From an uncultured Eisenbergiella sp. (lineage in GTDB: Bacteria > Bacillota > Clostridia > Lachnospirales > Lachnospiraceae): a stretch of 40,255 nucleotides of DNA. Each line of letters begins with the position of its first letter. The first letter of the stretch is position 1. The stretch spans positions 1 through 40,255 of the forward strand of contig CANQVD010000035.1 in NCBI GenBank assembly GCA_947627215.1, read 5' to 3'. Made by a program: the position numbers and the translations under genes. Below, piece after piece: positions 24,541 to 33,163 of the stretch. The notes beneath the pieces were generated by a model. That model did not search any database. It had not been told where the DNA came from and worked only from the letters and a program-made list of their open reading frames with translations.

Positions 24541-25707
24541 TCAGATTTCGACCAGCGCCTTCGCCAGCGCCTCGATCTGTTCCCGGCTCTGTTCGTTCAG
24601 CGCCGACTGGACGGTCACCATGGGCTCCGCAAAGGTGATGTCCTTCGCATTGGCGAACATGGATTTCATGACCCGGTTGGCCGCGGGCGCCCAGGAGCCG
24701 TTCTCCATCAGCGCGACGGTCCGGTTCTGGTAGCCCCGCTCCGTCAGATGCTCGATGAAGGTCCTCATGAACGGGAAAATATCCGTATTATAGGTGGTGG
24801 TGGCCAGCACCAGCCGGTCATACCGGAACGCGTCCTCCACCGCCTCCGGCATATCGCAGCGGGCCAGGTCATTGCAGACCACCTTGGGCGCGCCCGCCTC
24901 CTTCAGCTTTTCGCACAGAAGCTCCACCGCTTCCTTCGTGTGCCCGTAGACGGAGGTATAGCAGACACAGACCCCCTTTTCCTCCGGGCGGTAGGAAGAC
25001 CAGGTATCGTACAGATCCAGATAATAGCCCAGGTTCTCCGTCAGCACGGGCCCGTGCAGCGGGCAGATCACCGAGATATCCAGCCCGGCCGCCTTCTTCA
25101 GCACGTTCTGCACCTGCATCCCGTATTTGCCCACGATGCCGAAATAATATCTTCTGGCCTCACAGGCCCAGCCTTCCGCATCCTCCACGTCCAGCGCCCC
25201 GAATTTGCCGAAGCCGTCGGCGGAAAACAGCACCTTCTCCGAGGCTTCATAGACCATCATGACCTCCGGCCAGTGTACCATGGGCGCGAAAACGAACTGC
25301 AGCGTATGAACGCCCAGCTCCAACTGATCCCCATCTTTTACCATCCGCTTCTTCCCGACAGAAAGCGCAGGGAAAAACCGCCCGATCATCATGAAGATCA
25401 TGGCGTTGCCCACCACCGTCACGCCGGGATATTTCTGCAGAAAGGCCTCAATCGACGCGGAATGGTCCGGCTCCATGTGCTGCACCACCAGATAATCCGG
25501 CTGGCGGCCGTCAAGCGCCTCCGCGACCTTTTCCAGCCACTCCTGCGTTTTCCGGGCATCTACGGTGTTCATCACCGCCACGGCCTCATCCAGGATCACA
25601 TAGGAATTGTAGGCCATCCCGTTGGGGACCTCATACTGGCCCTCAAACAGGTCGATGCCGTGATCGTTTACGCCCGCATAAAGAATGCTGTCCGTTACAT
25701 ACTGCAT
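24541..25707 (-). CDS. Flavodiiron protein (A-type flavoprotein)
   Basis: Reduces oxygen to water or nitric oxide to N2O, protecting anaerobes. The 388-residue protein has an N-terminal metallo-beta-lactamase-like diiron domain (1-250) with ligands in QHMEPDHS, MVHWPEV, FSADGFG and CPLHGPV, then a flavodoxin domain (about 254-388) with VCYTSVYGHTKEA as the FMN phosphate loop. There is no fused rubredoxin, so electrons would come from a separate rubredoxin or flavin reductase, not seen in this window. The ATG at 25707 follows AAAGGAG; a TTG two codons earlier is less likely. Confidence 0.95.
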   Translation of the reverse strand: MQYVTDSILYAGVNDHGIDLFEGQYEVPNGMAYNSYVILDEAVAVMNTVDARKTQEWLEKVAEALDGRQPDYLVVQHMEPDHSASIEAFLQKYPGVTVVGNAMIFMMIGRFFPALSVGKKRMVKDGDQLELGVHTLQFVFAPMVHWPEVMMVYEASEKVLFSADGFGKFGALDVEDAEGWACEARRYYFGIVGKYGMQVQNVLKKAAGLDISVICPLHGPVLTENLGYYLDLYDTWSSYRPEEKGVCVCYTSVYGHTKEAVELLCEKLKEAGAPKVVCNDLARCDMPEAVEDAFRYDRLVLATTTYNTDIFPFMRTFIEHLTERGYQNRTVALMENGSWAPAANRVMKSMFANAKDITFAEPMVTVQSALNEQSREQIEALAKALVEI

Positions 25708-25853
25708 GCTCAAAATCTCCTTTATAAAAATATGGTTTTTCTTTCCTGCAGCCTATTATACTCTGTCCCGTCGGAATCGGCAAGACGGGAATGCGGTTTC
25801 CGAACAGATCCCAGGCAGGAATTTTAAATTCTGCGATTTTTTCCAATTTCCTG

Positions 25854-25905
25854 TTGACATCTCCAAACATATTGAATATAATTTCATTTGAACAGTTATT
25901 CAAAT
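25854..25905 (+). promoter_or_regulatory. Promoter and palindromic operator of the metal-export operon
   Basis: TTGACA (25854-25859), 17-nt spacer, TATAAT (25877-25882): both boxes perfect. The inverted repeat ATTTGAA-N6-TTCAAAT (25886-25905) starts at the expected transcription start. TGAA-N6-TTCA is the core of operators bound by zinc- and cadmium-sensing ArsR/SmtB repressors. Confidence 0.9.
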
Positions 25906-25925
25906 ATTAAAAGGAGGACAGGAAC

Positions 25926-26300
25926 GTGAAAGACACGGAAAAGCTTTCCCCGGACGCCGGATCGAATCCGATCGCCGCGGCCGCTTCCGGCAGCATCGAG
26001 CAGGTGCGGGATGCGCTGCCGGATGACGAAATTCTCTACGACCTCGCCGAGCTGTTCAAGGTTTTCGGCGACACCACCCGCGTCAAAATCCTGTACACGC
26101 TGTTTGAAAGCGAGCTCTGCGTCAACGATATCGCCCAGTGCCTGAACATGACGCCTTCCGCCGTGAGCCACCAGCTCCGCATCCTGAAAACGAGCAAGCT
26201 GGCCAAGTTTCGCCGGGAAGGGAAAACGGTCTACTACTCGCTGGACGACGACCATGTGCGCAGCATCATCGCCCTGGGGCTGGAGCACATCGCGGAGTGA
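25926..26300 (+). CDS. ArsR/SmtB-family metal-sensing repressor
   Basis: A 124-residue winged-helix repressor beginning with GTG 8 nt after AGGAGG. The core is LFKVFGDTTRVKILYTLFESELCVNDIAQCLNMTPSAVSHQLRILK. The last helix carries D-x-H-x10-H-x2-E (DDHVRSIIALGLEHIAE), which matches the alpha-5 site used by zinc sensors such as CzrA and SmtB; a Cys in ELCVND at the alpha-3 position is also present. Binding zinc, cadmium or cobalt would release it from the operator just upstream and switch on the HMA protein and the P-type ATPase that follow. Confidence 0.93.
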   Translation: MKDTEKLSPDAGSNPIAAAASGSIEQVRDALPDDEILYDLAELFKVFGDTTRVKILYTLFESELCVNDIAQCLNMTPSAVSHQLRILKTSKLAKFRREGKTVYYSLDDDHVRSIIALGLEHIAE

Positions 26301-26302
26301 TA

Positions 26303-26352
26303 CACACCGGAACGGATGCCGGCAGACTGCACACCGGGACGGATGCCGGCAG
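26303..26352 (+). repeat. Tandem 27-bp direct repeat, two copies
   Basis: CACACCGG(A/G)ACGGATGCCGGCAG occurs at 26303-26325 and 26330-26352, separated by ACTG, with one mismatch. It lies in the arsR-HMA gap just past the arsR stop. Confidence 0.8.
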
Positions 26353-26438
26353 CACAGGGCTGCGCAGCGCCGACCGCGATGAACGCGGACGGTAAAACGC
26401 ATCCCGCAAACATCATTTCAGAAAAGGAGAACAAAACC

Positions 26439-26654
26439 ATGCAGAAAAAATTCAAGGTCGAAGTGGACTGCGCCAACTGCGCGGCGAAAATGGAGGATGC
26501 GGCAGCAAAGGTGGACGGTGTGAACAGCGTCACCATCAGCTTCATGACACAGAAAATGGTGCTGGACGCGCCGGACGACCGGTATGATTCCGTCCTGAAG
26601 AACGTCGTCAAGACCTGCAAAAAAGTGGATTCCGATTTCGAGATCCAGATGTAA
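26439..26654 (+). CDS. HMA-domain metal chaperone
   Basis: A 71-residue heavy-metal-associated domain, the ferredoxin-like fold that carries metal ions. The metal site is VDCANCAAKME (residues 8-18); the D before CxxC is typical of the N-terminal domains of zinc/cadmium pumps (ZntA/CadA), not the GMxCxxC of copper carriers. AAGGAG lies just before the ATG. It sits between the arsR repressor and the P-type ATPase, which itself lacks an HMA domain, so it most likely acts as the detached metal-binding domain of that pump. Confidence 0.9.
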   Translation: MQKKFKVEVDCANCAAKMEDAAAKVDGVNSVTISFMTQKMVLDAPDDRYDSVLKNVVKTCKKVDSDFEIQM

Positions 26655-26674
26655 GACACTGGAAAGGCAAAGTC

Positions 26675-28531
26675 ATGAGCAAGAAACAGAAAAAAGTCCT
26701 GATCCGGATCCTGCTGGCGGCCGCGCTGACGCTGCTCATCGCGCTCTCCCCCGTTTCCGGTCTGCCGTTGTTTTTCCTTTATCTGATCCCTTACCTGATC
26801 ATCGGCTATGACGTGCTGCGCAAGGCGGCGCTGGGCGTCGTGCACGGCGAGGTGTTCGATGAAAACTTTCTGATGGCCGTCGCCACGGTGGGCGCCATGG
26901 CCCTGGGGCTGTTCGGCGACAACAGCTATGCCGAGGCCGTGGAGGTCATGCTTCTCTACCAGGTCGGCGAGCTGTTCCAGAGCTATGCGGTGGGAAAAAG
27001 CCGCCGCAATATCACCTCCCTGATGGATATCCGCCCCGACTATGCCAACCTCGAGCGGGACGGGCAGCTGGAGCGCGTGGACCCGGATGAAGTGCAGACA
27101 GGCGATATCATCGTCGTCAGGCCCGGCGAACGGATCCCTCTGGACGGCGTGATCCTGGAAGGGAGCTCCACGCTGAACACCAGCGCCCTCACAGGGGAGA
27201 GCCTGCCCCGCGAGGCGGCCTGCGGCGACAGCGTGATCAACGGCTGCGTCAATATGTCCGGCCTTCTGAAGATCCGCGTGACGCGGCCCTACGGGGAATC
27301 CACGGTGGCGAAGATCCTGGATCTGGTGGAAAATTCCAGTCTGAAAAAGGCGAAGGCGGAGAATTTCATCACGAAATTCGCCCGTTACTATACGCCCGCC
27401 GTCTGCATCGGCGCGGCGGTGCTGGCTGTCCTGCCGCCCCTGATCGCGGGCGGATGGATGGAATGGATCGGGCGCGCGCTGACCTTCCTGGTCATCAGCT
27501 GTCCCTGTGCGCTGGTCATCAGCATCCCGCTCTCCTTCTTCTCCGGCATCGGCGGCGCCAGCCGCGCCGGTATCCTGGTGAAGGGCGGCAACTATCTGGA
27601 GGCGCTGGCCGATACCCGCACCATTGTCTTCGACAAGACCGGGACGCTGACCAAAGGCGTATTTGAGGTCGCCGAGCTCTCTCCCGCCGAAGGTGCCGAC
27701 CGGGAGACGCTGCTCGAGACAGCGGCCCTGACCGAAAGCTATTCCAGCCATCCCATCAGCAAAAGCCTGCGGGAAGCGCTGGGACGGGAGACCGATCCGA
27801 ATCGCGTGACGGACGTAGAGGAGATCGCGGGAGGCGGCGTGACGGCCAGAGTGGACGGTCACGAAACCGCGGCCGGCAACGGACGCCTGATGGAGCGCCT
27901 TGGCATTTCCTATCTTCCCTGCGAACGGCCGGGCACGGTGGTCTATGTGGCAAAGGACGGGCACTATCTCGGCTCCATCCTGATCAGCGACCAGCCCAAG
28001 CCCTCCGCAGCAGCCGCCATCCGCGGCCTGCAGGCCCAGAACGTGCGGACCGTGATGCTCACCGGGGACTCCGGCAGGGTCGCCCAGGCTGTGGCGAAGG
28101 AGCTCGGCATCGACGAGTTTCACAGTGATCTGCTCCCCGGCGACAAGGTACAGAAGGTGGAAGCGCTGCTGGCGCAGAAGCCTGCCCGCTCCACGCTGGC
28201 CTTCGTGGGCGACGGCATCAATGACGCCCCCGTGCTCTCCCGTGCCGACATCGGCATCGCCATGGGCGCCCTGGGAAGCGACGCGGCCATCGAAGCGGCG
28301 GATATCGTGCTGATGGACGACGATCCCCAGAAGATCTCCCTGGCCATGCGCATCTCCCGCAAGTGCCTGCGCATCGTCAGGCAGAACATCGTCTTCGCCC
28401 TGGGCGTCAAGGCGGCATGTCTGATCCTGGGCGCGCTCGGCATCACGGGCATGCAGGCCGCGATTTTCGCGGACGTGGGCGTGATGGTGCTGGCGGTCCT
28501 CAACGCCATGCGGGCGCTGAAGGTCTCATAA
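26675..28531 (+). CDS. Zinc/cadmium-type P1B ATPase
   Basis: ATP-driven exporter of divalent soft metals across the cell membrane. The 618-residue protein has the P-type ATPase set: TGES actuator, CPC in FLVISCPCALVIS, phosphorylation site DKTGTLT, the SSHPIS nucleotide-binding motif and GDGINDAP. A Lys in VKAACLILGALG and an Asp in FADVGVMVL near the end match the residues that mark the Zn/Cd/Pb (P1B-2) class. It has no N-terminal HMA domain; a free one is encoded 20 bp upstream. Probably regulated by the ArsR-family repressor at the head of the operon. No gene symbol is given because zntA and cadA cannot be told apart here. Confidence 0.95.
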   Translation: MSKKQKKVLIRILLAAALTLLIALSPVSGLPLFFLYLIPYLIIGYDVLRKAALGVVHGEVFDENFLMAVATVGAMALGLFGDNSYAEAVEVMLLYQVGELFQSYAVGKSRRNITSLMDIRPDYANLERDGQLERVDPDEVQTGDIIVVRPGERIPLDGVILEGSSTLNTSALTGESLPREAACGDSVINGCVNMSGLLKIRVTRPYGESTVAKILDLVENSSLKKAKAENFITKFARYYTPAVCIGAAVLAVLPPLIAGGWMEWIGRALTFLVISCPCALVISIPLSFFSGIGGASRAGILVKGGNYLEALADTRTIVFDKTGTLTKGVFEVAELSPAEGADRETLLETAALTESYSSHPISKSLREALGRETDPNRVTDVEEIAGGGVTARVDGHETAAGNGRLMERLGISYLPCERPGTVVYVAKDGHYLGSILISDQPKPSAAAAIRGLQAQNVRTVMLTGDSGRVAQAVAKELGIDEFHSDLLPGDKVQKVEALLAQKPARSTLAFVGDGINDAPVLSRADIGIAMGALGSDAAIEAADIVLMDDDPQKISLAMRISRKCLRIVRQNIVFALGVKAACLILGALGITGMQAAIFADVGVMVLAVLNAMRALKVS

Positions 28532-28647
28532 AGCCGCATATGACCCGCGTCAAAGAGGCCGCACCGCATGGCGCCGCTTTCCGTCACCCTGACACCCGCA
28601 GTGACCGTGATGCGCATTCGTTTAGAACAGAAAGGCGAAATGAACCT

Positions 28648-29145
28648 ATGTCCCGAGAAATGAGGAGAAACAGACAGGCCATGAAGACGGAGGAGATCCG
28701 CCGGATACTCGAGGAGGGGACCTCCGGCGTCCTGGCTCTGTCCGGCGACGGCGGTTATCCGTACGCGGTTCCTTTAAGCTATGTCTGTGACGGCTCCAGA
28801 CTGTTTTTCCACGGAGCCAGGAGCGGCCATAAGATCGACGCCATCCGCCGGTGCGAAAAAGCCTCCTTCTGCGTCGTCGCCGCAGACGATGTCGTGCCGG
28901 AAGCATACACGACGCGTTACAAAAGCGTAATCGTCTTCGGACGGATCCGCATTCTGGAAGACGAAGCGCAGATCCGGGAGGCCATCAACAAGCTCGCCCT
29001 GAAATACTATCCCGCGGGCAGTCCCGCACACCGATCAGAGATGATCCGCAGGGAATGGGCGTCTCTGTGCATGATGGAAATGACCGTCGAGCATATGACC
29101 GGAAAACAGGCCAAAGAATTGATCCGACCTGCCGAAAGCATTTAA
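28648..29145 (+). CDS. Pyridoxamine 5'-phosphate oxidase-like (NimA-type) flavoprotein
   Basis: A 165-residue flavin-binding split-barrel protein of the family that includes NimA nitroimidazole reductases. Matching blocks are MKTEEIRRILEEGTSGVLALSGDGGYPYAVPLSY, LFFHGARSGHKIDAIRR and TTRYKSVIVFGRIRIL. Nitroimidazole resistance is not implied; most members reduce unknown substrates. AAAGGCG sits before the ATG at 28648, not a strong ribosome site, and M12 is an alternative start. It lies 116 bp downstream of the ATPase and could be part of the metal operon, but the gap shows nothing decisive. Confidence 0.88.
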   Translation: MSREMRRNRQAMKTEEIRRILEEGTSGVLALSGDGGYPYAVPLSYVCDGSRLFFHGARSGHKIDAIRRCEKASFCVVAADDVVPEAYTTRYKSVIVFGRIRILEDEAQIREAINKLALKYYPAGSPAHRSEMIRREWASLCMMEMTVEHMTGKQAKELIRPAESI

Positions 29146-29162
29146 ATTGCTTCCGGCAGTTT
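29129..29162 (+). terminator. Possible terminator overlapping the stop codon
   Basis: CTGCCGAAAGCA pairs imperfectly with TTGCTTCCGGCAG around TTTAAA, then TTTGG. The stop codon lies inside the loop side. Confidence 0.4.
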
Positions 29163-29257
29163 GGCAGGCATCATTTTCACCGCTTCTCTCATCCGCCCTG
29201 CGATTCGCTAACTATCAGCCATTCTGCAGATGTTACGCTGCAAATCTCATGTTAGGA

Positions 29258-29286
29258 TTGACATGCTTCGGCAAAAAAACTAATAT
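29258..29286 (+). promoter_or_regulatory. Promoter of the TIR-domain gene
   Basis: TTGACA (29258-29263), 17-nt spacer, TAATAT (29281-29286). The -35 is perfect; TATAAA at 29284 is an alternative -10 with 20-nt spacing. Confidence 0.65.
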
Positions 29287-29321
29287 AAAATAAGAATTAC
29301 GATCGAAGGGCGGAATCGGCG

Positions 29322-31442
29322 ATGAACGAACAGATATTTATCAGCTACAGCAGTCTGGACATGAACTGGGCATTGACCGTAAAAAGAATGCTGGAAGGAA
29401 AAGGATATTCCTGCTGGATGGCCAACAGCGGAGGGATCAACCCCGGCGAAAATTATGCGAAGGAAATCGCGGAGGCGCTGGATGCCTGTCCCGTTTTCCT
29501 GCTCATTCTGTCCCCGAATGCAGAAAAATCTCCCTGGGTTCCCAAGGAGCTCAATACTGCCATCTCCGCCCGCAAGCATGTCATTCCATTCCAGATCATT
29601 CCTTCTGTCCCGGTTCCGTTCGCTTTTCAACTGGAAAACATTCAGATCCTGACGCTGGATAAAATGCACAAAAAAGACTCCCTGGAAGCTCTCGCAAATG
29701 CTGTGGCGCTGGCCCTGAGCAGGGAGCTTTCTTCGATCGAGCCGTCAGTCCCGTCTCCTGCTCATACCGGCGGCTCGCGCGGTCCGCCGACGGCGGTTCT
29801 GCTGGCCCTGATCGTCATGCTGATCGTTCTGTGCGGAATCGCCATTTCTCTCCTGCGAAAAAGAACGGAGCCTTCTCCACAGACAACTATGGAAAATACA
29901 GAAAATCTTGTGACCTCTAATGCCGCAGATACAGAAGGAAATACGGCGGCGGATTCAACAGAAGATTCTGCGACAAGGGCGGAAGAAAATCCTGCTGCAG
30001 AGACGAAAAAAACGTCTGCCGCAGACGCTGAAGATAACTCAGCAGCGGATTCCGGTATGCAGGAAACGCCGCCGGATCTGTCCCTGTATGATCACGTCTT
30101 CCTCCATTCTCAACACATCATGGAGGGAAACAATGCGGAGATATTGGACGAATACACGAATTCCATCGGAGAAGTCTGCGAAGATGTGACGAAGATCGGC
30201 ACTTTCAATCTTGAATCCTATGCCAGCTATTACCTGGGCGGAAAATACGACTATTTTACCGCCACCATAAGCTGCCCGGACGATGTAGGTTCCGGGTACA
30301 GTTATGATTTCCTGATCTGGCTGGACGGCGATCAGGAGACACCGGTCTATCAGCTCAGCATGGGACGTTCTACCGGCCCAACTTCTGTTTCCATCGATCT
30401 CTCCGGACACGAATCCATCACCTTTTTTGCGGAAAAGGTTTCTCTCGCCGTTTCCGGCGCCCTGATCTCTGACGGACTCCTTTATTACTCGCAGGATGCT
30501 GCAAACGAAACCGCCTCCGATGCTTCTGCCGGATCTTCTGTTTCCGATATCCCCGATGGGGAAACGGAAACGCTTTTCTCTCAACACATCATGGAAGGAA
30601 GCAATGCGGAGGCATTGGACGAATACACGAACTCCATCGGAGAAATCCGCGAAGATGTGACGAAGATCGGCACTTTCAATCTGGAATCCTATGCCAGCTA
30701 TTACCTGGGCGGAAAATACGATTATTTTACCGCCACCATAAGCTGCCCGGATGATGTGGGCTCCGGATACACCTATGATTTTATGATCTGGCTGGACGGC
30801 GATCAGGAGACACCGGTCTATCAGCTCAGCATGGGACGTTCTACCGGCCCAACTTCTGTTTCCATCGATCTCTCCGGACACGAATCCATCACCTTTTTTG
30901 CGGAAAAGGTTTCTCTCGCCGTTTCCGGCGCCCTGATCTCTGACGGACTCCTTTATTACTCGCAGGATGCTGCAAACGAAACCGCCTCCGATGCTTCTGC
31001 CGGATCTTCTGTTTCCGATATTCCTGACGGGGAAACGGAAACGCTTTTCTCTCAGCACATCATGGAAGGAAGCAATGCGGAGGCATTGGACGAATACACG
31101 AATTCCATCGGAGAAGTCCGCGAAGATGTGACGAAGATCGGCACTTTCAATCTTGAATCCTATGCCAGCTATTACCTGGGCGGAAAATACGACTATTTTA
31201 CCGCCACCATAAGCTGCCCGGATGATGTGGGCTCCGGATACACCTATGATTTCCTGATCTGGCTGGACGGCGATCAGGAGGAACCGGTCTATCAGCTCAG
31301 CATGGGACGTTCTACCAGCCCAACTCCTGTTTCCATCGATCTCTCCGGACACGAATCCATCACCTTTTTTGCGGAAAAGGTTCCTCTCGCCGTTTCCGGC
31401 GCCCTGATCTCTGACGGACTCCTTTACCTGAGCCAACCGTGA
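29322..31442 (+). CDS. TIR domain, transmembrane helix, three NPCBM-like outer domains
   Basis: A 706-residue protein of unusual build. Residues 4-135 are a TIR_2 domain: IFISYSSLD, PGENYAKEIAEAL, LLILSPNAEKSPWVPKEL with Glu76 at the position of the catalytic Glu in TIR NAD-hydrolases. Residues 157-178 form one transmembrane helix followed by basic LLRKR. Residues 182-260 are an Ala/Glu/Asp/Thr-rich linker. From residue 264 a 157-residue unit is repeated nearly three times; each includes FNLESYASYYLGGKYDYFTA, YDFLIWLDGDQ and SIDLSGHESITFFAEK, the pattern of NPCBM carbohydrate-binding modules. TIR inside and binding domains outside (or the reverse) would suit a receptor-type sensor, but without a signal peptide the topology is inferred. 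Ribosome site GAAGGGCGG. Function unknown. Confidence 0.9.
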   Translation: MNEQIFISYSSLDMNWALTVKRMLEGKGYSCWMANSGGINPGENYAKEIAEALDACPVFLLILSPNAEKSPWVPKELNTAISARKHVIPFQIIPSVPVPFAFQLENIQILTLDKMHKKDSLEALANAVALALSRELSSIEPSVPSPAHTGGSRGPPTAVLLALIVMLIVLCGIAISLLRKRTEPSPQTTMENTENLVTSNAADTEGNTAADSTEDSATRAEENPAAETKKTSAADAEDNSAADSGMQETPPDLSLYDHVFLHSQHIMEGNNAEILDEYTNSIGEVCEDVTKIGTFNLESYASYYLGGKYDYFTATISCPDDVGSGYSYDFLIWLDGDQETPVYQLSMGRSTGPTSVSIDLSGHESITFFAEKVSLAVSGALISDGLLYYSQDAANETASDASAGSSVSDIPDGETETLFSQHIMEGSNAEALDEYTNSIGEIREDVTKIGTFNLESYASYYLGGKYDYFTATISCPDDVGSGYTYDFMIWLDGDQETPVYQLSMGRSTGPTSVSIDLSGHESITFFAEKVSLAVSGALISDGLLYYSQDAANETASDASAGSSVSDIPDGETETLFSQHIMEGSNAEALDEYTNSIGEVREDVTKIGTFNLESYASYYLGGKYDYFTATISCPDDVGSGYTYDFLIWLDGDQEEPVYQLSMGRSTSPTPVSIDLSGHESITFFAEKVPLAVSGALISDGLLYLSQP
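30111..31442 (+). repeat. 471-bp tandem repeat, two full copies plus a partial third
   Basis: Units begin at 30111, 30582 and 31053, exactly 471 bp apart (157 codons); the third copy stops at the end of the gene after 390 bp. Long stretches look identical base for base, including much of the second half of units one and two. The repeat lies inside the TIR gene and keeps frame. Confidence 0.95.
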
Positions 31443-31483
31443 CGGGAACCATTCGGAAAAGGGCGAATCACAGGCAGTCCCCG

Positions 31484-33019
31484 TTACGGCAGTATGTCCG
31501 CCGCCTCATACAGCTTCGGAAAAATATCCTTTTTCACGATATAAGCATCGGCCGGGTCATCCTTCCGGCACACCAGCCAGTCTCCCTCCAGCCCCAGCAT
31601 ATAGTTTTCCCGGTCCCAGCGGGTGAACAGCTTCGTGCGGTGCGTCAGTTGCTTCGCGAGCACCGCGGAGGTATCCCTGGAATGACAGGCGCGGACATAC
31701 GGCACCAGCGACCTGCGCTCTCCCGTGACCACATCGCAGACGGTAGGCGCATATTCGCCCTCAAAATGCCAGGGCTCTTCTGCTTTCTCATATCCCTTTT
31801 CAAAGGCCTCCGCTTTGCTGGGATAAACCTCATTTTCCACGCCGATCATCAGATACAGGTTTTCCTTTGAGGTCACCTGAAATTCCCCTTCCAGCATGCG
31901 GACGAGGATTTCCGTCCCCGGCTCAAAAACCTCTCCGATGGGCACATATCCGATCAGAACGCTCTTTTTCCGATACGGCCCGGCTCCTGAAAAGTCCGGC
32001 GCGCAGACCTCCGTGTCCAAAATCTCCACATTCCGGCAATAGGCCTCCATCCGGCCGTACAGGATTTCCTGCACCACGCTCTCCGGCCTTCCGTAGTGAT
32101 GCCGCGCCTCCTCCTGCAGACCTCCCGCACTCAGCGTACCGCCCGCCTTTCTGGCATGACCGCCGCCGTTTCCCAGCCCCCGATACAGAAAGGCAGCCAG
32201 CTCGTCCGCCCGAATCTCCCTGACACAACTGCGAATGGAAAGCTTGGCCTTTCCCCCGTCCTGCATACAGAAGGCGACGCAGAAATCGACCGTATCCACC
32301 TCCACCAGCATATCGCTGATAACGCCCAGGATGTTGGGATCGCAGGGCTCTGCCTTCACAATGGCAAAACGGTTCTTTTCGCTGTAATTGTAACCGCAGT
32401 CCATCAGTGCCCGGCCCGCGATCCGCAGCTCCTCCAGGGACAGATTCGCATTCTGGAAGCGGAAAATGCAGCTTTTGTCGATCTTCAGACTGTCCCGCAT
32501 GTCCTTGTCCATGGGATGAAAGATCTCCTGGAGCCTTCCGGTATCGGTATACAGCCCGTAATACAGCGCCGTGGCGAGCTCCCGGTTTTCATTCACCGCG
32601 TATCCCGCATCCAGCAACATTTTCCAGACAATGGTGGAACAGGAACCGTAATTGCTGTGGATCTCCTTAAGCGGGGGAAGGGTTGACGGATCCGCCACCT
32701 GATGATGGTCAATCACCGCCACGGTCTTTCCGGAAAGCCGGCTCACATTCCCCTGCCCGTACTGACAGTCCACCGTGATCAAAAGCGCCGCCGTTTCCTT
32801 CTCCGGAACATGCTGAATGGGAATGGAAAAGGACTGCACAAGAAGCAGCAGGTTGCTCTTATGGATCTGCTGTTTCCCGGAATAGACGAGGCGCACGGCC
32901 TTCCCCTTCTCTTTCAGATATGTGTAGACGCCGAAGCCGCTGGCGATAGCGTCCGCGTCCGGATTGTCATGGCACTGTATCATAATATCGTCATACGCCA
33001 ACAGTTCTTCGAGATTCAT
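31484..33019 (-). CDS. DHH-family phosphoesterase with C-terminal extension
   Basis: A 511-residue protein whose first 330 residues are a DHH/DHHA1 phosphoesterase of the NrnA/RecJ-like group: CHDNPDADAIASG (residues 16-28), VIDHHQVAD, TDTGRL, and the DHHA1 motif LGNGGGHARKAGG. Such enzymes cut short oligoribonucleotides, pAp or cyclic dinucleotide products. After about residue 335 there is an added region of about 175 residues with two segments ending EVYPSKAEAFEKGYE and DAYIVKKDIFPKLYE, which resemble PGDYG-type modules. This makes it longer than NrnA (about 315 aa). The ATG at 33019 follows AAAGGAAG. It converges on the TIR gene with a 41-bp gap. Confidence 0.88.
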   Translation of the reverse strand: MNLEELLAYDDIMIQCHDNPDADAIASGFGVYTYLKEKGKAVRLVYSGKQQIHKSNLLLLVQSFSIPIQHVPEKETAALLITVDCQYGQGNVSRLSGKTVAVIDHHQVADPSTLPPLKEIHSNYGSCSTIVWKMLLDAGYAVNENRELATALYYGLYTDTGRLQEIFHPMDKDMRDSLKIDKSCIFRFQNANLSLEELRIAGRALMDCGYNYSEKNRFAIVKAEPCDPNILGVISDMLVEVDTVDFCVAFCMQDGGKAKLSIRSCVREIRADELAAFLYRGLGNGGGHARKAGGTLSAGGLQEEARHHYGRPESVVQEILYGRMEAYCRNVEILDTEVCAPDFSGAGPYRKKSVLIGYVPIGEVFEPGTEILVRMLEGEFQVTSKENLYLMIGVENEVYPSKAEAFEKGYEKAEEPWHFEGEYAPTVCDVVTGERRSLVPYVRACHSRDTSAVLAKQLTHRTKLFTRWDRENYMLGLEGDWLVCRKDDPADAYIVKKDIFPKLYEAADILP

Positions 33020-33163
33020 GCTGCTTCCTTTCTGCCGCAAAGGGTCCAAAACAGAGCTTCCAACCGGTTCCAGGCGCAAAAGCGCGCTGCTTACTGGCTT
33101 TATGATATCACATCCGCGCAGCGGTTTCCACAAAAAAAACACGTCCTCCCGCCGCAGACAAAA

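Noticed and set aside
26234-28123. 629-codon minus-strand frame opposite the P-type ATPase
   Set aside because: Shadow of the ATPase; its composition is typical of an antisense frame.
30039-31436. 465-codon minus-strand frame with internal repeats
   Set aside because: It only mirrors the tandem repeats of the TIR gene and has no ribosome site.
30111-31442. Tandem repeats as a CRISPR array
   Set aside because: Units are 471 bp, coding and in frame, without spacer structure.
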